Origin: Cryptomeria japonica
Taxonomy: Eukaryota > Streptophyta > Pinopsida > Cupressales > Cupressaceae
Reading direction: 5' to 3'
Assembly: GCF_030272615.1 (NCBI RefSeq)
Contig: NC_081413.1
Location: 141,579,872-141,643,871, forward strand
Length of the DNA: 64,000 nt
The position numbers were made by a program, and so were the translations under genes. Position 1 is the first letter of the stretch. The number at the start of each line of letters is the position of its first letter. Below, piece after piece: positions 1-11,612 of the stretch. A model generated the notes under the pieces. The model had not been told where the DNA came from. It searched no databases and saw nothing but the letters and a program-made list of their open reading frames with translations.

Positions 1-2
1 AT

Positions 3-2018
3 TTTCCCATTCAGTTAGGTATGCTATCTTGCAGTTCAATGTCGGATGCTTTGAGTATTGGAGCAGACCTGAAGAATTTCAATTTTCCCCTATACCATGA
101 AAGGAAAGGTTTTGATAACAAGGGTTTCTCCCGAAGTCTTGGTCTAATGTCGTATCTCCCAATTCTACAATTAGAGGACTTCTAGGAGGATTGCAGTGAT
201 GAACTCGAGGTGTTCAAAAGGGGAAACATGAGGATGGTGTTGGAGCAAGTCATTTTATTATAGGTAAAGCTTGACATAGACGGGCTTGAAGAAGATTATC
301 TAGAATTGTTTGAACCTGGATACTTAGCTCAAGCTGAAACCAAAGTGTCCTATATCAATTAGAGTGAGTAAGAGGAGGACGATATACAACTAAAAACAAA
401 AAGGGTTTTGGAGAGAACCGCAGAATGGATTAAAAGGAAGAATGCAGTGAAATTAGGCGCCAAGTCTAACTCTGCGAGAAAAAGTGAAGTTACTCTGCAT
501 TCACCAAAGCATTTTTCTAATAATGCTTCTATTCCTGTTCATGCAGGTAAGGATAAAAAGCCACTTTAGGTTAGGCACAAGTCTAATCCAGCTTTGGATT
601 TCTCCACTCCTCGACATACTTGATCACGAAGTGCTACTCAGAGAAGGATGGCTCAAGCTAAGGATACAGAGGTGAAGGATAAGATCCTGGAAGCTTGGAT
701 GTTTGAGGTTGAAGATCTGGACAGTGACATTGCTAATGCCTTGGATTCCCATGCGGTTACCATAGCTATGACACCACCCTCCAAAACGATCGAAGGAGCA
801 ACTAGTTCCAGCGCAACCCCTAAGTGGCTGACCACTTCGGTGAACAAAAAATAGAGTTCCATTCCTGTGACTATTCCAATTCAAGATATGATCGTTAAGT
901 ACATAGAGAAGGGCCCCAAGCCAAAAAGGTTCAAAACAACTGCTCAACTGGATAGTGATGAAGGGATCGGAAAGTGGGTTACCGAGATTGCTTCATACAA
1001 GCCCAAGGAAGAGGACAAGGAAGTCAGTGCAGAAGATTTTGAGGTCACTAAGGTGGAACTGGGAAACATGAGTAGAGATTCAGATAACTATTTCTTCCAG
1101 GTATCCACAAAGAAAATGCTCACCAAGTCGAAGAAAGACGGGCGGGAAAAGAGAGAGCTAAAGCGGCATATAAGCATCCTTGCTCAATTCATTGACATCA
1201 TCGGTTTCTTTGAAGCACTTCCTATATCCCATGCTACAAAGAGTTTTGATCCTACTTCACCAGAAAATAAAAGGCTAATGAGTCAGGTTCAACGAGCTAA
1301 AAGCATTGCAGAGGCTGTTGAAAAATGGATTGAAGGAGTAAGTAAAGACAAAGAAAAGTACATCATGAACTCCTGAAAATTATGTGATGAGATACAGAGC
1401 CTCATTACGGAGATTCAAAACTAGGTTTCGCCATGGGAGAAAGAGGAACACAAATGGGAGAATGTCTTCCCTATGTTCAGTAAAATAGAAGAATATGGAG
1501 CTACCATGTTTTTGACAGAACATTCAATCAAGCTGGTAATAGATGAATGTCAACTCTTTGTGCTGAAGAAGACCATAATGTGGTGGGTGCTCACCTTCAA
1601 ATCTGTGATCTCCGATGATAAGGCTTCTATGTATGAACTCCAAGACCTCCAATGCAGTTTAGTTAATGACAACAAGGTGGTTAATCTTGACCACGATTGG
1701 CAGTTGGGGATTTGCGGGATGAACATGCAGGATGCGATAAAATTTTTCAGGATATACACAGAGAAAATCAAAGCCAAGGGCAGTTTCACTCCTAAGGATA
1801 TAACGCGGGTTGCTCGGATCGAGTTTATGACGTTTATCGGTAACGATCAGTTACCGAAGCATGCCGAAAAGATGGTGAAGCACAGATGGAATAAAGAAGC
1901 GACCAAGGCAAAACTCAATGCTATGAAGGTTCCGAACCAATCAATAATCCAAGAACTCACAACTGCCCACAATGCCCAAGAAAGCGGAGAAGAAGATGAT
2001 GATGGGAAAGCAACATAA
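3..2018 (+). pseudogene. Decayed long ORF, retroelement-type protein of unknown function
   Basis: One reading frame (codons starting at positions divisible by 3) stays recognisably protein-coding from the window edge to the TAA at about 2016. It is broken by several stops, including 852-854, 1374-1376 and about 1422. The product is hydrophilic and charged. The middle (867-1376) is Lys/Glu-rich. The last part (1473-2018) holds a helical segment ending in an acidic Glu/Asp tail. I see no gag zinc knuckle, protease or polymerase motif. It resembles in style the large extra ORF at 59,984-63,475 on the other strand: long, charged, at the 3' side of a putative LTR element. I infer a retroelement extra ORF, but homology between the two is not established. 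The 5' end lies outside the window. Confidence 0.45.
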
Positions 2019-2071
2019 CGCGTTGATCAAGGCCCTGTTTTTATGTATCTTTCATGTTTATGCAAAAGACT

Positions 2072-2151
2072 TTGGGACATTTGTCCCAATTATACTCTGT
2101 TAGTTTCATAACTGATTTAGAGGAGGTTGGGTTTTTAGGGAGACCTCCTCT
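2072..2151. other. Two inverted repeats just after the decayed ORF
   Basis: TTGGGACA (2072-2079) pairs with TGTCCCAA (2082-2089) around a 2-nt centre. AGAGGAGGT (2119-2127) pairs perfectly with ACCTCCTCT (2143-2151) across a 15-nt loop. Both lie within 140 bp of the ORF stop, so they could form RNA hairpins in a 3' untranslated region. No function is assigned. Confidence 0.5.
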
Positions 2152-2340
2152 ATTCTAAAAACTATAAATTAGACTAAGATGGACGGGATAAGGGTTAGAT
2201 TTTGGTTAGAATTTTGCTAATTTTTACTTAGCTTCTTTTTGGTTTGAAAAGTTTTGTTTTGCTGAAGGAAGTGATCACACTTTAAAGATCTAGAATTGAA
2301 AAGGGTTTTATAGATGTATTGATTGTGTCTTTGTTACATA

Positions 2341-2488
<148 letters not shown>

Positions 2489-2489
2489 T

Positions 2490-3660
2490 ATTGTTTTGCG
2501 AGAAAGAGAAACCTTTGAGTTTTGAATCTGCGTAGTGATATATCTTTACATATGTTGATCTAAATCAAATGACAGTGATCGCCTTTCCAGTGCATAATAT
2601 TATTATTTTTCTGAGATTCCTTCTTGTGAATGTTTAAAAGATTCGTGTTTTGAAAGGAGATTTCCTCTCTCTTATCTATTTTTATGAATTGTAAAATTGG
2701 TGTTCTGAACTTTGTTTCAGCCACTTTTATTTCTCGTATTGAAGCATTAAGAAAAACTTATTTTTCCTTGAAATATGTGTAGATCATTAGCCTCTCATCT
2801 AACAATGAGGTAGGTAGCCTTATGTGCTTTCAGGTTAAAAGCATACCAATTGAAAATTAAATAGATTATTCTTTGAATAACTAACGAAGGGAGCTGTACT
2901 TATCAAAAAAAATTGAGAGGGAAGTAGTATATGTTACACTTACCCAACTGTATGGTGAACTTTTGTCTTTAAAAGAAGGCGACAGAGTGAAAAATTCATT
3001 AATTTAAAGAAAGACAAAATCCGTTCACTAACAATTATACTTCGATGTATTTCAGTTTTTACCTTATAATCAACAAAACAACAACAACGGTGAATACCTT
3101 ATTCTAATAGCTTAATTCATTGCTCCTTTTGGCTTTTCCAACCCTTCTGGTCCTGCACCAAATACTTTTTCTCCTCTCGTACTCCTTTCTCACAGTTCTC
3201 ATTTTCCTTCTACTCTCAAAATCCCCCAGAATTTGTCACGAATTCCATCCCAAAATGACATAAAAATGTCGAGGTCATCACTTATCATGCCCATCCTTTG
3301 CATTTTTTCCCCATAACAGAGATGGAATCTACAAACTTATGGAGGTCGTGGGGGTTAGGTATAAATTTTGGGACCTATAATTTTCTCCCCAAAAAGATTG
3401 ACACCATGCCCTCTATAGAAGCAATAGTCAGGAAAAAAACCTGATTACTCCCGATTAATTGACAATCGGAACTGTTCACGATCAATTCCCCCCAAAAAAT
3501 CGGGAAAAATTGTTGACCTATTTTTTTTTTCTGATTTTCAACGTTTCTTTTCCATTTTAATTGGCAAAAAAATGCGATTAATCGCTGCACGAAATCCCAC
3601 AAAAAAAACTCACCGCAAAAACCCTAGAATGTTCGAAAAAATCAATAAATAGCCAAAGTT
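2490..3660. other. AT-rich stretch without a recognised gene
   Basis: I see no gene here. From about 3,370 to 3,620 the sequence is rich in homopolymers and holds several short inverted words built on GATTAAT/ATTAATC and CGATTA, possibly a small decayed transposon. A TATA-like TATAAATT occurs near 3,360 with nothing recognisable downstream. Confidence 0.4.
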
Positions 3661-3695
3661 TACAGACGAAGTTGAAGATGAAGGAAGTTGAAGCC

Positions 3696-3759
3696 AAAAG
3701 GAAGCAAATAGAAATCCAAAAGGAAGCAAATAGAAATCCGAAAGGAAGCAATTAGAAGG
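3696..3759 (+). repeat. 22-bp tandem repeat, about 3 copies
   Basis: The unit AAAAGGAAGCAAATAGAAAT plus CC occurs at 3696-3717 and 3718-3739. A diverged third copy (3740-3759) follows. A shorter purine-rich repeat of the same flavour precedes it. Confidence 0.85.
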
Positions 3760-3899
3760 TTTTTTTTGTTGCGCGATAGGGCATTACCGGCGAATGCAAA
3801 TTTTGAGGTATTTCTATTTAGTATTTATGATTCTTCCTATACTAGTTCCAAAGATTCTAAACTGTAAATTCCTTGACCACGAAGACTTACGGGAAACAA

Positions 3900-4580
3900 T
3901 TGCTACATGTATGAATTTTTTGTATGTTTTCCATTGTTATGTATGTATATGTTTGCGGGAAACTCATATTAAAACTAATATGAGACTGCCTCTAATATAT
4001 GTTTTAATATGTGTGTATATGTTTTAGTATATGTTTTAGTTTTAATATATACCAACTATTGCTTAATATGCATATGTTTTAATATATGTTTTAGTTTTAA
4101 TATTAAACCTCTCCATGTATAAATTAAGAAACTAATATGAGTTTGTCATTGTTATGTATGTATATGTTTTAAGAAGTTTGCCATTATTGCACATGTATGT
4201 TTTATTTTTTTGTATGTTTGTTATGTATGTATGAAACAAATATTGTTATGTATGTTTATGTTCATTGGTCATTGTTCGGGATTATGAATTAAATGTTACG
4301 AATGATTAAGATGACTTTGTAATGCAAGTACATTCCCAAACCATTAAGAATATTTGAATAATAATTACGGTTAAAAAATTCAACACAAGAGGTTGCATAC
4401 AAACTGTTTGACAAAATGCCTATGAAGCATAATTTGAGAAAAATTGCCAGTTTGTTCAGGATTTTGAAAATAACCTGGAGTTTCAACAATCCCTTCCTCC
4501 TTCAATGGCCTCACATAAAACCTCTCTTGTGCAGTCATAGTGAATATAAAACCTCTCTTGTGCAGTAATTTTTTATATTT
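3900..4580. repeat. Low-complexity TATGTTTTA-rich tract and a short direct repeat
   Basis: From 3,900 to 4,270 the sequence reiterates words such as TATGTATG and ATATGTTTTAG with irregular spacing. At 4515-4535 and 4546-4566 a 21-bp stretch ending in CCTCTCTTGTGCAGT is repeated directly. No gene is seen. Confidence 0.6.
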
Positions 4581-4649
4581 TAAAAAACAATACAATAACA
4601 GGTAATGTATCACCTAACACAGATTTATGATTAAACATAATTTCTGATC

Positions 4650-4803
4650 AAAACATCTCACATCTGATGTTGTTGCTAATCGTCCATTTGAGACTGAAGA
4701 TTTTGATATCATGAGGCAAACCAACTTTGGTCCTCAATGGGTTGAACGAATTAGGACAGACTCTCACCCAGGAGCTTCATCATCAGGGCCTCCTACCCTC
4801 TAG
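4650..4803 (+). pseudogene. Short C-terminal coding tail, family not identified
   Basis: An open stretch of about 50 codons ends at TAG 4801-4803. It reads through residues such as FETEDFDIMRQTNFGPQW and ends in a Ser/Gly/Pro-rich tail. Composition and balanced codons look like a real exon end rather than chance in this AT-rich DNA. It may be the tail of a hAT-like transposase or another mobile-element protein, but I cannot name the family. No upstream exon is evident. Confidence 0.25.
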
Positions 4804-5587
4804 CATGTCATTGTCTACATTTGATATTTTGGAATTTTGTACTTAGTTTACAAGTTGACTTTGTTCAAAGTCACAAACTATATTGTAATTGACATTTTGA
4901 CATCTATCACCATCTAGATATTATTTATGGTGTAGTATATTTTGTGCAACGTAATCAGTGATATGAATATAAACAACGAAAATCTATTTCCTGCAATTCA
5001 TGTGTTCAGGGGTCTATTTTATTTGCCTACAATATCTCTATGCTATGGAAATGCCCTAAAATATTTTTTTTAAAAGTAGTTTTTGATTGCTTTTCTACAA
5101 TTTTTTACGATTTTTTGTAAATCCAAATTTTCCCTTTTTTTCAGTTTTTTTTGAAAAAATCTTACACTTATGTTTTACTGATAAGCGATTTATTGCTTCC
5201 TTGGAAGTCTAAATGACAAATGCCCTTCTCCTTTCCCCGCACCCTTTCTTTGCATACGAAGGCCATGCCCATTAAATTCGGGCTATCTCATTGGTTGTTC
5301 TTCTCCCTTTCTGGTCTTTGACAGCCTGGGATGTGACATTTGGGAGTTTAGTATTATTGAATTGCACAAAAAGTCAGCCTCCAAATTGAGTGGAAGAACA
5401 GTTCTTCATGTGGAGGAAATAAAGTAGAATCCTTCTTAACTTTCACCTGATTTGTTATATTTTTAAACATTTTTGATAGCTGAAACCTGTTGTGATAGAT
5501 AAATGTATTTGATCAATTTAATTTTCTAGTTTCTGATAGCTTAATTTCTTAATAACTCATTTCCTTATTCCTAACATTTCACACCAG
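4804..5587. other. Gene-free spacer before the RNL fragments
   Basis: AT-rich sequence with T-runs. The last 300 bp resembles the intron and flank that precede the LRR exons of the later RNL copy at about 11,460-11,612, so part of it is probably decayed RNL intron. Confidence 0.4.
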
Positions 5588-6676
5588 GACCTCAGAGAAT
5601 ACAGATGATAACATGGATGGATATTCTGTTTCCCAACATGATGAAATGAGAGATTTGACCATGTATTTGGCAAACCAGGACAATAGTACACAATATAGGA
5701 GGCTAAAATCACTTGCCCTCAGACTGGGAATTTCTTTCATCTCAAGCCCAGATTGTTTCCATTCACACGGTTAACTACTACAGCTGTTCTTTTAGATTGT
5801 ACTTCAAGTTTGTCTATGATATTTCTTTCTACACTAAAATTAATCATAACATAGCTTTAACATCAGTGTTTGTTGGGAATATTTAGGGGCAATGAAGGAC
5901 ACACAATGGCCCAAAATGGAGTTCCCTGAGGTGGAAGCTTTGGTTTTACATTTCACTGCAAGTGAATATTGTATTCCAATGTTTTTGTGCACAATGAAAA
6001 ATCTCAAGGTTCTAATAATTTATAACAATGAGAATGCAAAACGAGCCAAGCTCAGTGGAGTGGCTAGTTTTCAAGAACATTTTCAACTTAAAGCTCTGCA
6101 TCTTGAAAAGCTGATAGTTCCTTAAGAATGCAAGGTCTTGAAGGGTTTGGAGAAAATATATATGAGTCTATGTGAGGGCCTTGGTAGGGATAAAACGTTC
6201 AACTTTCCTGGGCTTTTGGAATTTAATGTGAACTACTATATTAATCTCGAAGAGTTGCCAGCAGGTCTCTGTTCTTCATTTTTTTCTGAAAAAGTTGTCA
6301 GTTACTCATTGCCATCGCTTTGCAAAGCAAGCTACCTGAAGAGTTGGGTAAGCTTGAATCAGCTAAGGAAATAAGATTGTGTGAATCTTTAAGCTTGGAG
6401 ACACTGCCATCCTCCATCTGCAGTCTTAAAAAACTAAAACTCCTTGACATCTCATCGTGCATACATTTGAAGGTGAGCTGCGGAGTACGCTGTGAATTGA
6501 ACGAAATTCTTTAAACATTAGCTCAACTGGCATCCCTGAAACGGGTGATTTGTGATAAGAAGCATGAATGGCTGTTCAAAGGGAGCTCCAGGACTGATCT
6601 TGAGGTTCAAGTTGTTAAGGAGAAAGAACCCAATTTGGATTGGCTGGATTGGGAAAGGAGGAAAATAGAGTTCTAA
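5588..6676 (+). pseudogene. RPW8-type NLR (RNL) fragment A, LRR end
   Basis: Remnant of the 3' end of an RNL helper-type immune receptor (ADR1/NRG1 class). A first exon runs about 5588-5769, with an AG acceptor before it and G|GTTAAC after. It encodes the conserved stretch SVSQHDEMRDLT that follows the NB-ARC. The next exon starts after TTTAG at 5887 and encodes RNL-type leucine-rich repeats (KVLIIYNNE, then LEELPAGLCSS). The C-terminal signature VICDKKHEWLF follows, and the stop is TAA 6674-6676. Stops at 6123 and 6512 and frame changes near 6270-6330 break it. RNLs of this class signal downstream of sensor NLRs. This copy lacks any NB-ARC upstream and cannot be functional. Confidence 0.8.
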
Positions 6677-6859
6677 ATAGGTACACCATACAATATGCTC
6701 TGTTGGAGGCTCTTTGTTGTGTACGGTTTCTTATGAAATAAGTTTTCATAGATATATCATACAATATTAAATATAAGATTAGTAGGAGGTGGTTTGAAAC
6801 ATAACGATGCAAGCTATGAATTTTAAGTAGCGTTATTAGTCCCTGCCTTTATGAGGCAG

Positions 6860-7351
6860 GAGATTAATGTTTTCACTTTCAACAACAAATACAACCCTGG
6901 GCTTCTGGGATTTAATGTGGATCTCTGCAGTGATTTAAAGGAGTTGCGAAAGAAATTTGTTCTTGAAATTCCCTGAAAATTTGTCAATTGCTGATTGACA
7001 TGGCCTTGCAAAGTTACCTAATAAGCTGGATAAGCTAAGATCACTTAAGGAGATAAGATTGTGTGGATATCCAGGCTTAAAAGCACTGTCACATTTCATT
7101 TGCAGTCTTACAAAAATACAATTCCTTGACATCTCATTATGTATGCATTTGGAGGTACACAGGAGGGAACACTCTGTATTGATGGAAGCCCCGCAAAAGT
7201 TATACTCCCATCCCTTAAATGTGTGATTTGTGATGAAGTCAATAAAGGACTGTTTAAAAGCAGCAGCAGGCCTAGGATTAAAGTTGGAGTTGCGGAACAA
7301 TGTTTCCATTTGGACTGGCTGGATTCAGAAAGGATGAAATTACAGTTCTGA
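6860..7351 (+). pseudogene. RNL fragment C, decayed LRR end
   Basis: A second copy of the RNL C-terminus lies directly after fragment A. It shares the words for GLLGFNVDLCSDLKEL and SLKEIRLC-like repeats in broken frames. The C-terminal signature is CVICDEVNKGLFKSSSR, then LDWLDSERMKLQF and a stop at about 7349-7351. It is more decayed than fragment A, with several stops before 7,140. Tandem arrangement with fragments A and B points to local duplication of an RNL locus. Confidence 0.7.
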
Positions 7352-7559
7352 TGGATACAATATGTTGTTTGTTGGATTTCTCTTAGTTGTGTATGCCTTT
7401 TATGTTCTTAGATATGATATTTTGTGTTCATTGGCGAACTTATTGTTTATAGTTATATTTTGGCCTATTGGCCATTATATACTCAACTTTCTTTGATAAC
7501 TGAAGAAATTTTCATCTAAAAAATTGAAGAACAACAAATTGAGAGATCATGGAGGGATG

Positions 7560-7718
7560 TGAGCCTCTGCGCCTCACCGGATCCGTTGTGCTGCTCACTG
7601 GGTTTTGATGAACACCTACTGGAGGTGAAGACGCTTGTACTGGTTGGAATGACAACCATGGGTGGAGTAGGAAAATCTACACTCGCAAAGGCCATTTGTC
7701 GTTAGAATGATGTCAAAG
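7560..7718 (+). pseudogene. RNL NB-ARC exon with P-loop
   Basis: The exon encodes LVLVGMTTMGGVGKSTLAKA. GGVGKST at 7661-7681 is the nucleotide-binding P-loop of an NB-ARC domain. It is followed by CR, a TAG stop (7703-7705) and NDVKG. It ends at a consensus donor, AAAG|GTAACA (7718/7719), at the place where I recall RNL genes having an intron. This is the 5'-most part of the NB domain seen. No RPW8 domain is recognised upstream. The TAG and missing N-terminus make it a pseudogene. With the segments at 10,500-11,040 and 11,613-13,739 it may be one gene split by a long, repeat-filled intron. Confidence 0.75.
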
Positions 7719-7789
7719 GTAACAACAGCTTGTAAGCTCTGTTCAGTGTGTTCACAGTTTATGCTATATCACTTTTTATAAATTTAGCC

Positions 7790-10130
7790 ACAACTTCACA
7801 CATCTTTATGCTTCTGAATTCTGTTCTAGCTTCAACTTGCCCTGTTTTTGCATCGATGTTTTATTTAGATCCAAGTAACTATTACATTACGTTTAGGTAC
7901 AAGATTTTTGGTGTGGGGCTGAAGATCTAAAATATTATCTATTTAAATGCTTGTGAGTTATGTTCTAATTTTGATTTGTTCTGCTTTTACATCAAATGTT
8001 TTATCTATATCTGAATGATTGTAATGTTAAGTTTAGGTACAGGGTTTTTTAATGTGGGATGAGGTGTTCCATGATCTATATGGGTTTTAAGATGTATTTT
8101 GAGTTTTCTTATGATATAAATATCATTTATTTTAATATTTTTGAATTTTTGTTCTAATTTCAATTTGTCTTATTTTTACATCAGATGTTTTATTTAAGTT
8201 ATAAGTAACTATCACACTAAGTTTAGGTAAAAGATCTTTGATGTGTGATGAGGTGCTTGATGATTTATAAGTGTTTCAAGGTGTTTTGTATTGTATCACA
8301 TTAAGTTTAGGTACGGAATTTTAGTGTGGGATGAGATGTTTAATGGTTTATAAGGGTTTCAAGATATATTTTAAGTTTTCTTGTGAAGGTTTGTACAATA
8401 CAATACAATCCCAAACATCATTTATTTTAATGCTTCTGATTTCTGTTCTAGTTTCAATTTGTTTTACTTTTACATCAGATGTTTTATCTAAGTTCTAAGT
8501 AAATATCACACTAAGTTTGTTACTCCTTATCAAGTTGCCATTAGTTTTATGTTCAAAGTTATTCTATATACTCTAGTCAGTTACTACTACCGAGATATTC
8601 AGTCCGTATGAACAGTCCATTTGGTTATTGAAGAAAGTAGTCTCAGAACGTAGTATACACCGAGTTGTCTACCAAGTATCATTTCATGTCTACTGAGTAG
8701 CAAAGATGACACACCGAGTTGTTATACACCGAGTGAAACGTGTTACCAGATTCATTGAACTTGGACACACATATGAAAACGTGTTACAAGATCGAGGAAC
8801 ATCTAACCGTTATCACATTGGAAATTGCACTTAAAGATTGTGTATGATTTTGAGGTCATCTAACCAATGAAATATTTTGCATGGTTATTCATTCGATAAA
8901 ACATGTTTGTAAGATCGAAGCAATGAAAGAATCACCGTCATAAGAGATCTATTTATACAAAATGGATTAAGATCAAAAATATACATGTAGCATGACAGAA
9001 AGGAAGATATAGAGATATATGAAGCAAGACATGTGAAAGCACTAAGTGTTATGACTGTTACACAGACACAGAGGTCACCGAGAAGGATTTCAGAGAACAG
9101 TCAAAGAACAGAGTAAACAGAAGGGTTTACCGAGTTACTATATGGGTTACCGAGGTATGCTATAAGCAAGGTAATCTATTCTGAGCATATAGAATCTGCT
9201 ATAACATTCCAGATGTAAAGTTGCGGATATTTGTAATGATTTATTGTAATATTTTGAAGTTGTAAGAGAAACCTATAATAGGGTAAAAGACTCTAATCAA
9301 GTATATAAATTGTAAAGCCTCTAACCAGGTGTAGCATTTAGTTTAAGTGTTGTAAAATCCTTTAGCAAGGTAGATCTAACAGATCTTGTTACTCCTAACA
9401 GGGTAAGCTATCAGAAATAGCTAAACATGTAGCTCTAATCGAGCACTCTTTATTATTGCAGTAGTGAAGTTGTGGGTGCCATCTCCACCACAGTTTTTCT
9501 CTCTAACCAAGAGTTTCTGCGTAACCAAAATATATGTGTTATGGAGTGAATCATGTATGATTGTTATCTATTTGTTTTAGCTTGATATTATGTTACTGCA
9601 CTATTCGGTTTATGCATAACAGTAAAGTTATTATTGAAGAAAAGTTTTGAAGTAATGATTCACCCCTCCCCTCTCAGTACCTTAGCTTTCCATATTGGGC
9701 CTAACAAAGTTAAGGTAAAATATCTTTGATGTGGGATGAGGTGCTTGATGATTTATAAGGGTTTCAAGGTACATTCTACACATTCTTATGAAGGATTATG
9801 TAGTATAGAAGAAAACATCATATATTTCAATGCTTCTTAATTATGTTATAGCTGCAATTTGTCCTACTCTTGCATAAGGTATTTTATATAAGTCAAAGTA
9901 GTAAGTAACTATCCCATTAACTTTAATTACATGATTTTTGATGTGGGATGAGATGCTTGATGGTCTATAAAAGTTTAAAGTTATATTTTAGACTTTCTTA
10001 TGAAGTGTTACATTAAATTTAAGCATAGATTTTACATTAAATTTAAGCATAGAATCTTTGGTGCTTGATGATCTATAAAAATTTCAGCATATTTTAAATC
10101 TTCTTATTAAAAGTTATGCAATCTGATGCA
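7790..10130 (+). repeat. Degenerate 150-230 bp tandem repeat in RNL intron
   Basis: A diverged unit repeats about seven times. It runs from TTCTGTTCTA...TTTTACATCAGATGTTTTAT through CACTAAGTTTAGGTA to GATGTGGGATGAGGTGCTTG. Recognisable units start near 7,795, 7,945, 8,140, 8,290, 8,430, 9,830 and 10,000. One unit is split by the solo LTR at 8518-9706. The array follows the P-loop exon, so it lies in an expanded intron. No coding is seen in it. Confidence 0.75.
8518..9706 (+). mobile_element. Solo LTR with perfect 5-bp target duplication
   Basis: Starts TGTTACTCC and ends GCCTAACA, giving terminal TGTTA/TAACA. It is flanked by AAGTT at 8513-8517 and again at 9707-9711. Joining the flanks restores an intact copy of the surrounding tandem repeat, which confirms the borders. 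Length is 1,189 bp. The interior carries repeated CCGAG words and, near the end, a typical R-U5-like segment. No gag or pol is present, so this is a solo LTR left by unequal recombination. The TGTTA ends suit a Ty1/copia-type element, but the family is not proven. Confidence 0.85.
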
Positions 10131-10215
10131 AAATGTTGATCTTAATAAATAATTAAATATAACATACATATACCATTACCATTAAAAGAAAAAATGTCTT
10201 ATATACACTATTCTG

Positions 10216-10500
10216 ATGGCGTGCAGAGTACTTGAGAGTAATATACATTGTGGTTGCCCACATCTCCAAGGTATCCTTAAAACCATGTGCAGAAACGCAC
10301 CTGATTTTAGAAATGTTGAGGACGCATATAATAGACTTTATAAAACATTATCAGAAATGTTGACTTTATTAACAGGTCTTTTAATCTCAGGTGGTTATTA
10401 AAGTTGTGTGTATTACTCCCCTCTGAATAACAGTTGTTTCAGATGAGGAAATAAAGTCATTAGTTTATTCAGAGGAGAGAACTACGAACAAATTTAGTAA
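10216..10500. other. Short open stretch, not assigned
   Basis: A 61-codon open frame (10216-10401) has no recognised similarity. It sits between the repeat-filled intron and the ARC segment and could be decayed NB-ARC exon, but I see no NLR motif in it. Confidence 0.2.
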
Positions 10501-10539
10501 CCACCAGAGATTAAAAAACCATACAATCTATCACAACCT

Positions 10540-11040
10540 GGTTCAAGAAAAGGCTTTATCCGCTACCGTCCTTGCAAGAGGACCATGCCTGCAATGCTGT
10601 GCCTTTGACATGCCTACAATTCCAAATTCACATAGTGAGGAACTGGTACTCACAATAACTTCACGGCCTTAAATCTTAATGTATGTCTAATTTAGCTCTA
10701 TTAATGTGCCACTAGCTCTTCAGGTAATTGGTAGCTCTCTGTAAGGTAAGAGGAGAAGCTGCTAGGATGCGCATGTAAAAAGAGAAGCTGCAGATGATAA
10801 TAAGATAGTAGTTCTTCTTAGCGCTTGGAAATAAACATAGATGTGCGCAAAACTGATGAAAAGCAGTGTTTCTTGGATATGGCTATATTCCCAAAAGGGT
10901 GAATCATTCCTGCAGATGTATTGTTAGATATTTGGGTGTATGTCCGTTGAATGAGACAAAATGATGTTGTTCTTCGTCTATGGAAATTTGCAGCTCGCCA
11001 TTTATTGGACTTGAGGAGGGATCCCTGGTAAGGAACGTTG
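10540..11040 (+). pseudogene. RNL NB-ARC C-terminal (ARC/winged-helix) segment
   Basis: Around 10,709-10,741 the sequence encodes PLALQVIGSSL, the GLPLAL-type motif of NB-ARC. From about 10,865 one frame reads KQCFLDMAIFPKG, TGA, IIPADVLLDIWVYVR, TGA, and then a helical stretch ending RHLLDLRRDPW and TAA. This is the winged-helix part of an RNL NB-ARC, with two in-frame TGA stops. The spacing from the P-loop exon and the following LRR exons fits one decayed gene running 7.56-13.74 kb. Confidence 0.7.
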
Positions 11041-11612
11041 TGAATTAGAACTGTTTTTTGTCTTGATTATGTTTCTTGTGCTTGATATCACATTCGATTG
11101 ATTGAAGGGTTTAGACCAACTTTGAAATGAAAAGTTTAGCCTCACCAAATAGAAGTTCGGATCTTCTCGATTGAAGTTGTTATGGTTTTGTTTTAAGATT
11201 TGGGAGCTCCGTTTTACTGATTTGCAACACTAGACAGTAATTCCATGGATGGGGTTCTTCCTTCACTGTAATAATAGGAAATCCCGTTGGAAGCATCCAA
11301 TTTGAATGACTTCATGACTAATTGATCTCTACTAGGCAATAATGATGAAGTCAACAAAACGAATAAATGTAATTGTACAAAATCTATCAAGTCAGAACCA
11401 AAACAAATTTATAAATAGTATCTAAGAGATAAATTGTCCTGAATGTGTTTATTTATTAATTATATGGTGAAACTTGAGAGTCGTGGGAACATCCTCACAT
11501 TAAAAAGTTATAGAACAGAGAGGGGATGTTCAGCCTCCAAGACATACTAAATTCCTTTTTAATTTTCACCAGATTTCTTATAATAACCCGTTTTCCTGAT
11601 GTCTGACTGCAG
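11041..11612. other. Probable RNL intron
   Basis: AT-rich non-coding stretch between the ARC segment and the next RNL exon. Its last 150 bp resemble the sequence before fragment A and end in the acceptor CTGACTGCAG at 11612. Confidence 0.5.

Noticed and set aside
2119-2151. Rho-independent terminator
   Set aside because: The stem-loop is real, but the DNA is nuclear plant DNA and there is no U-run after it.
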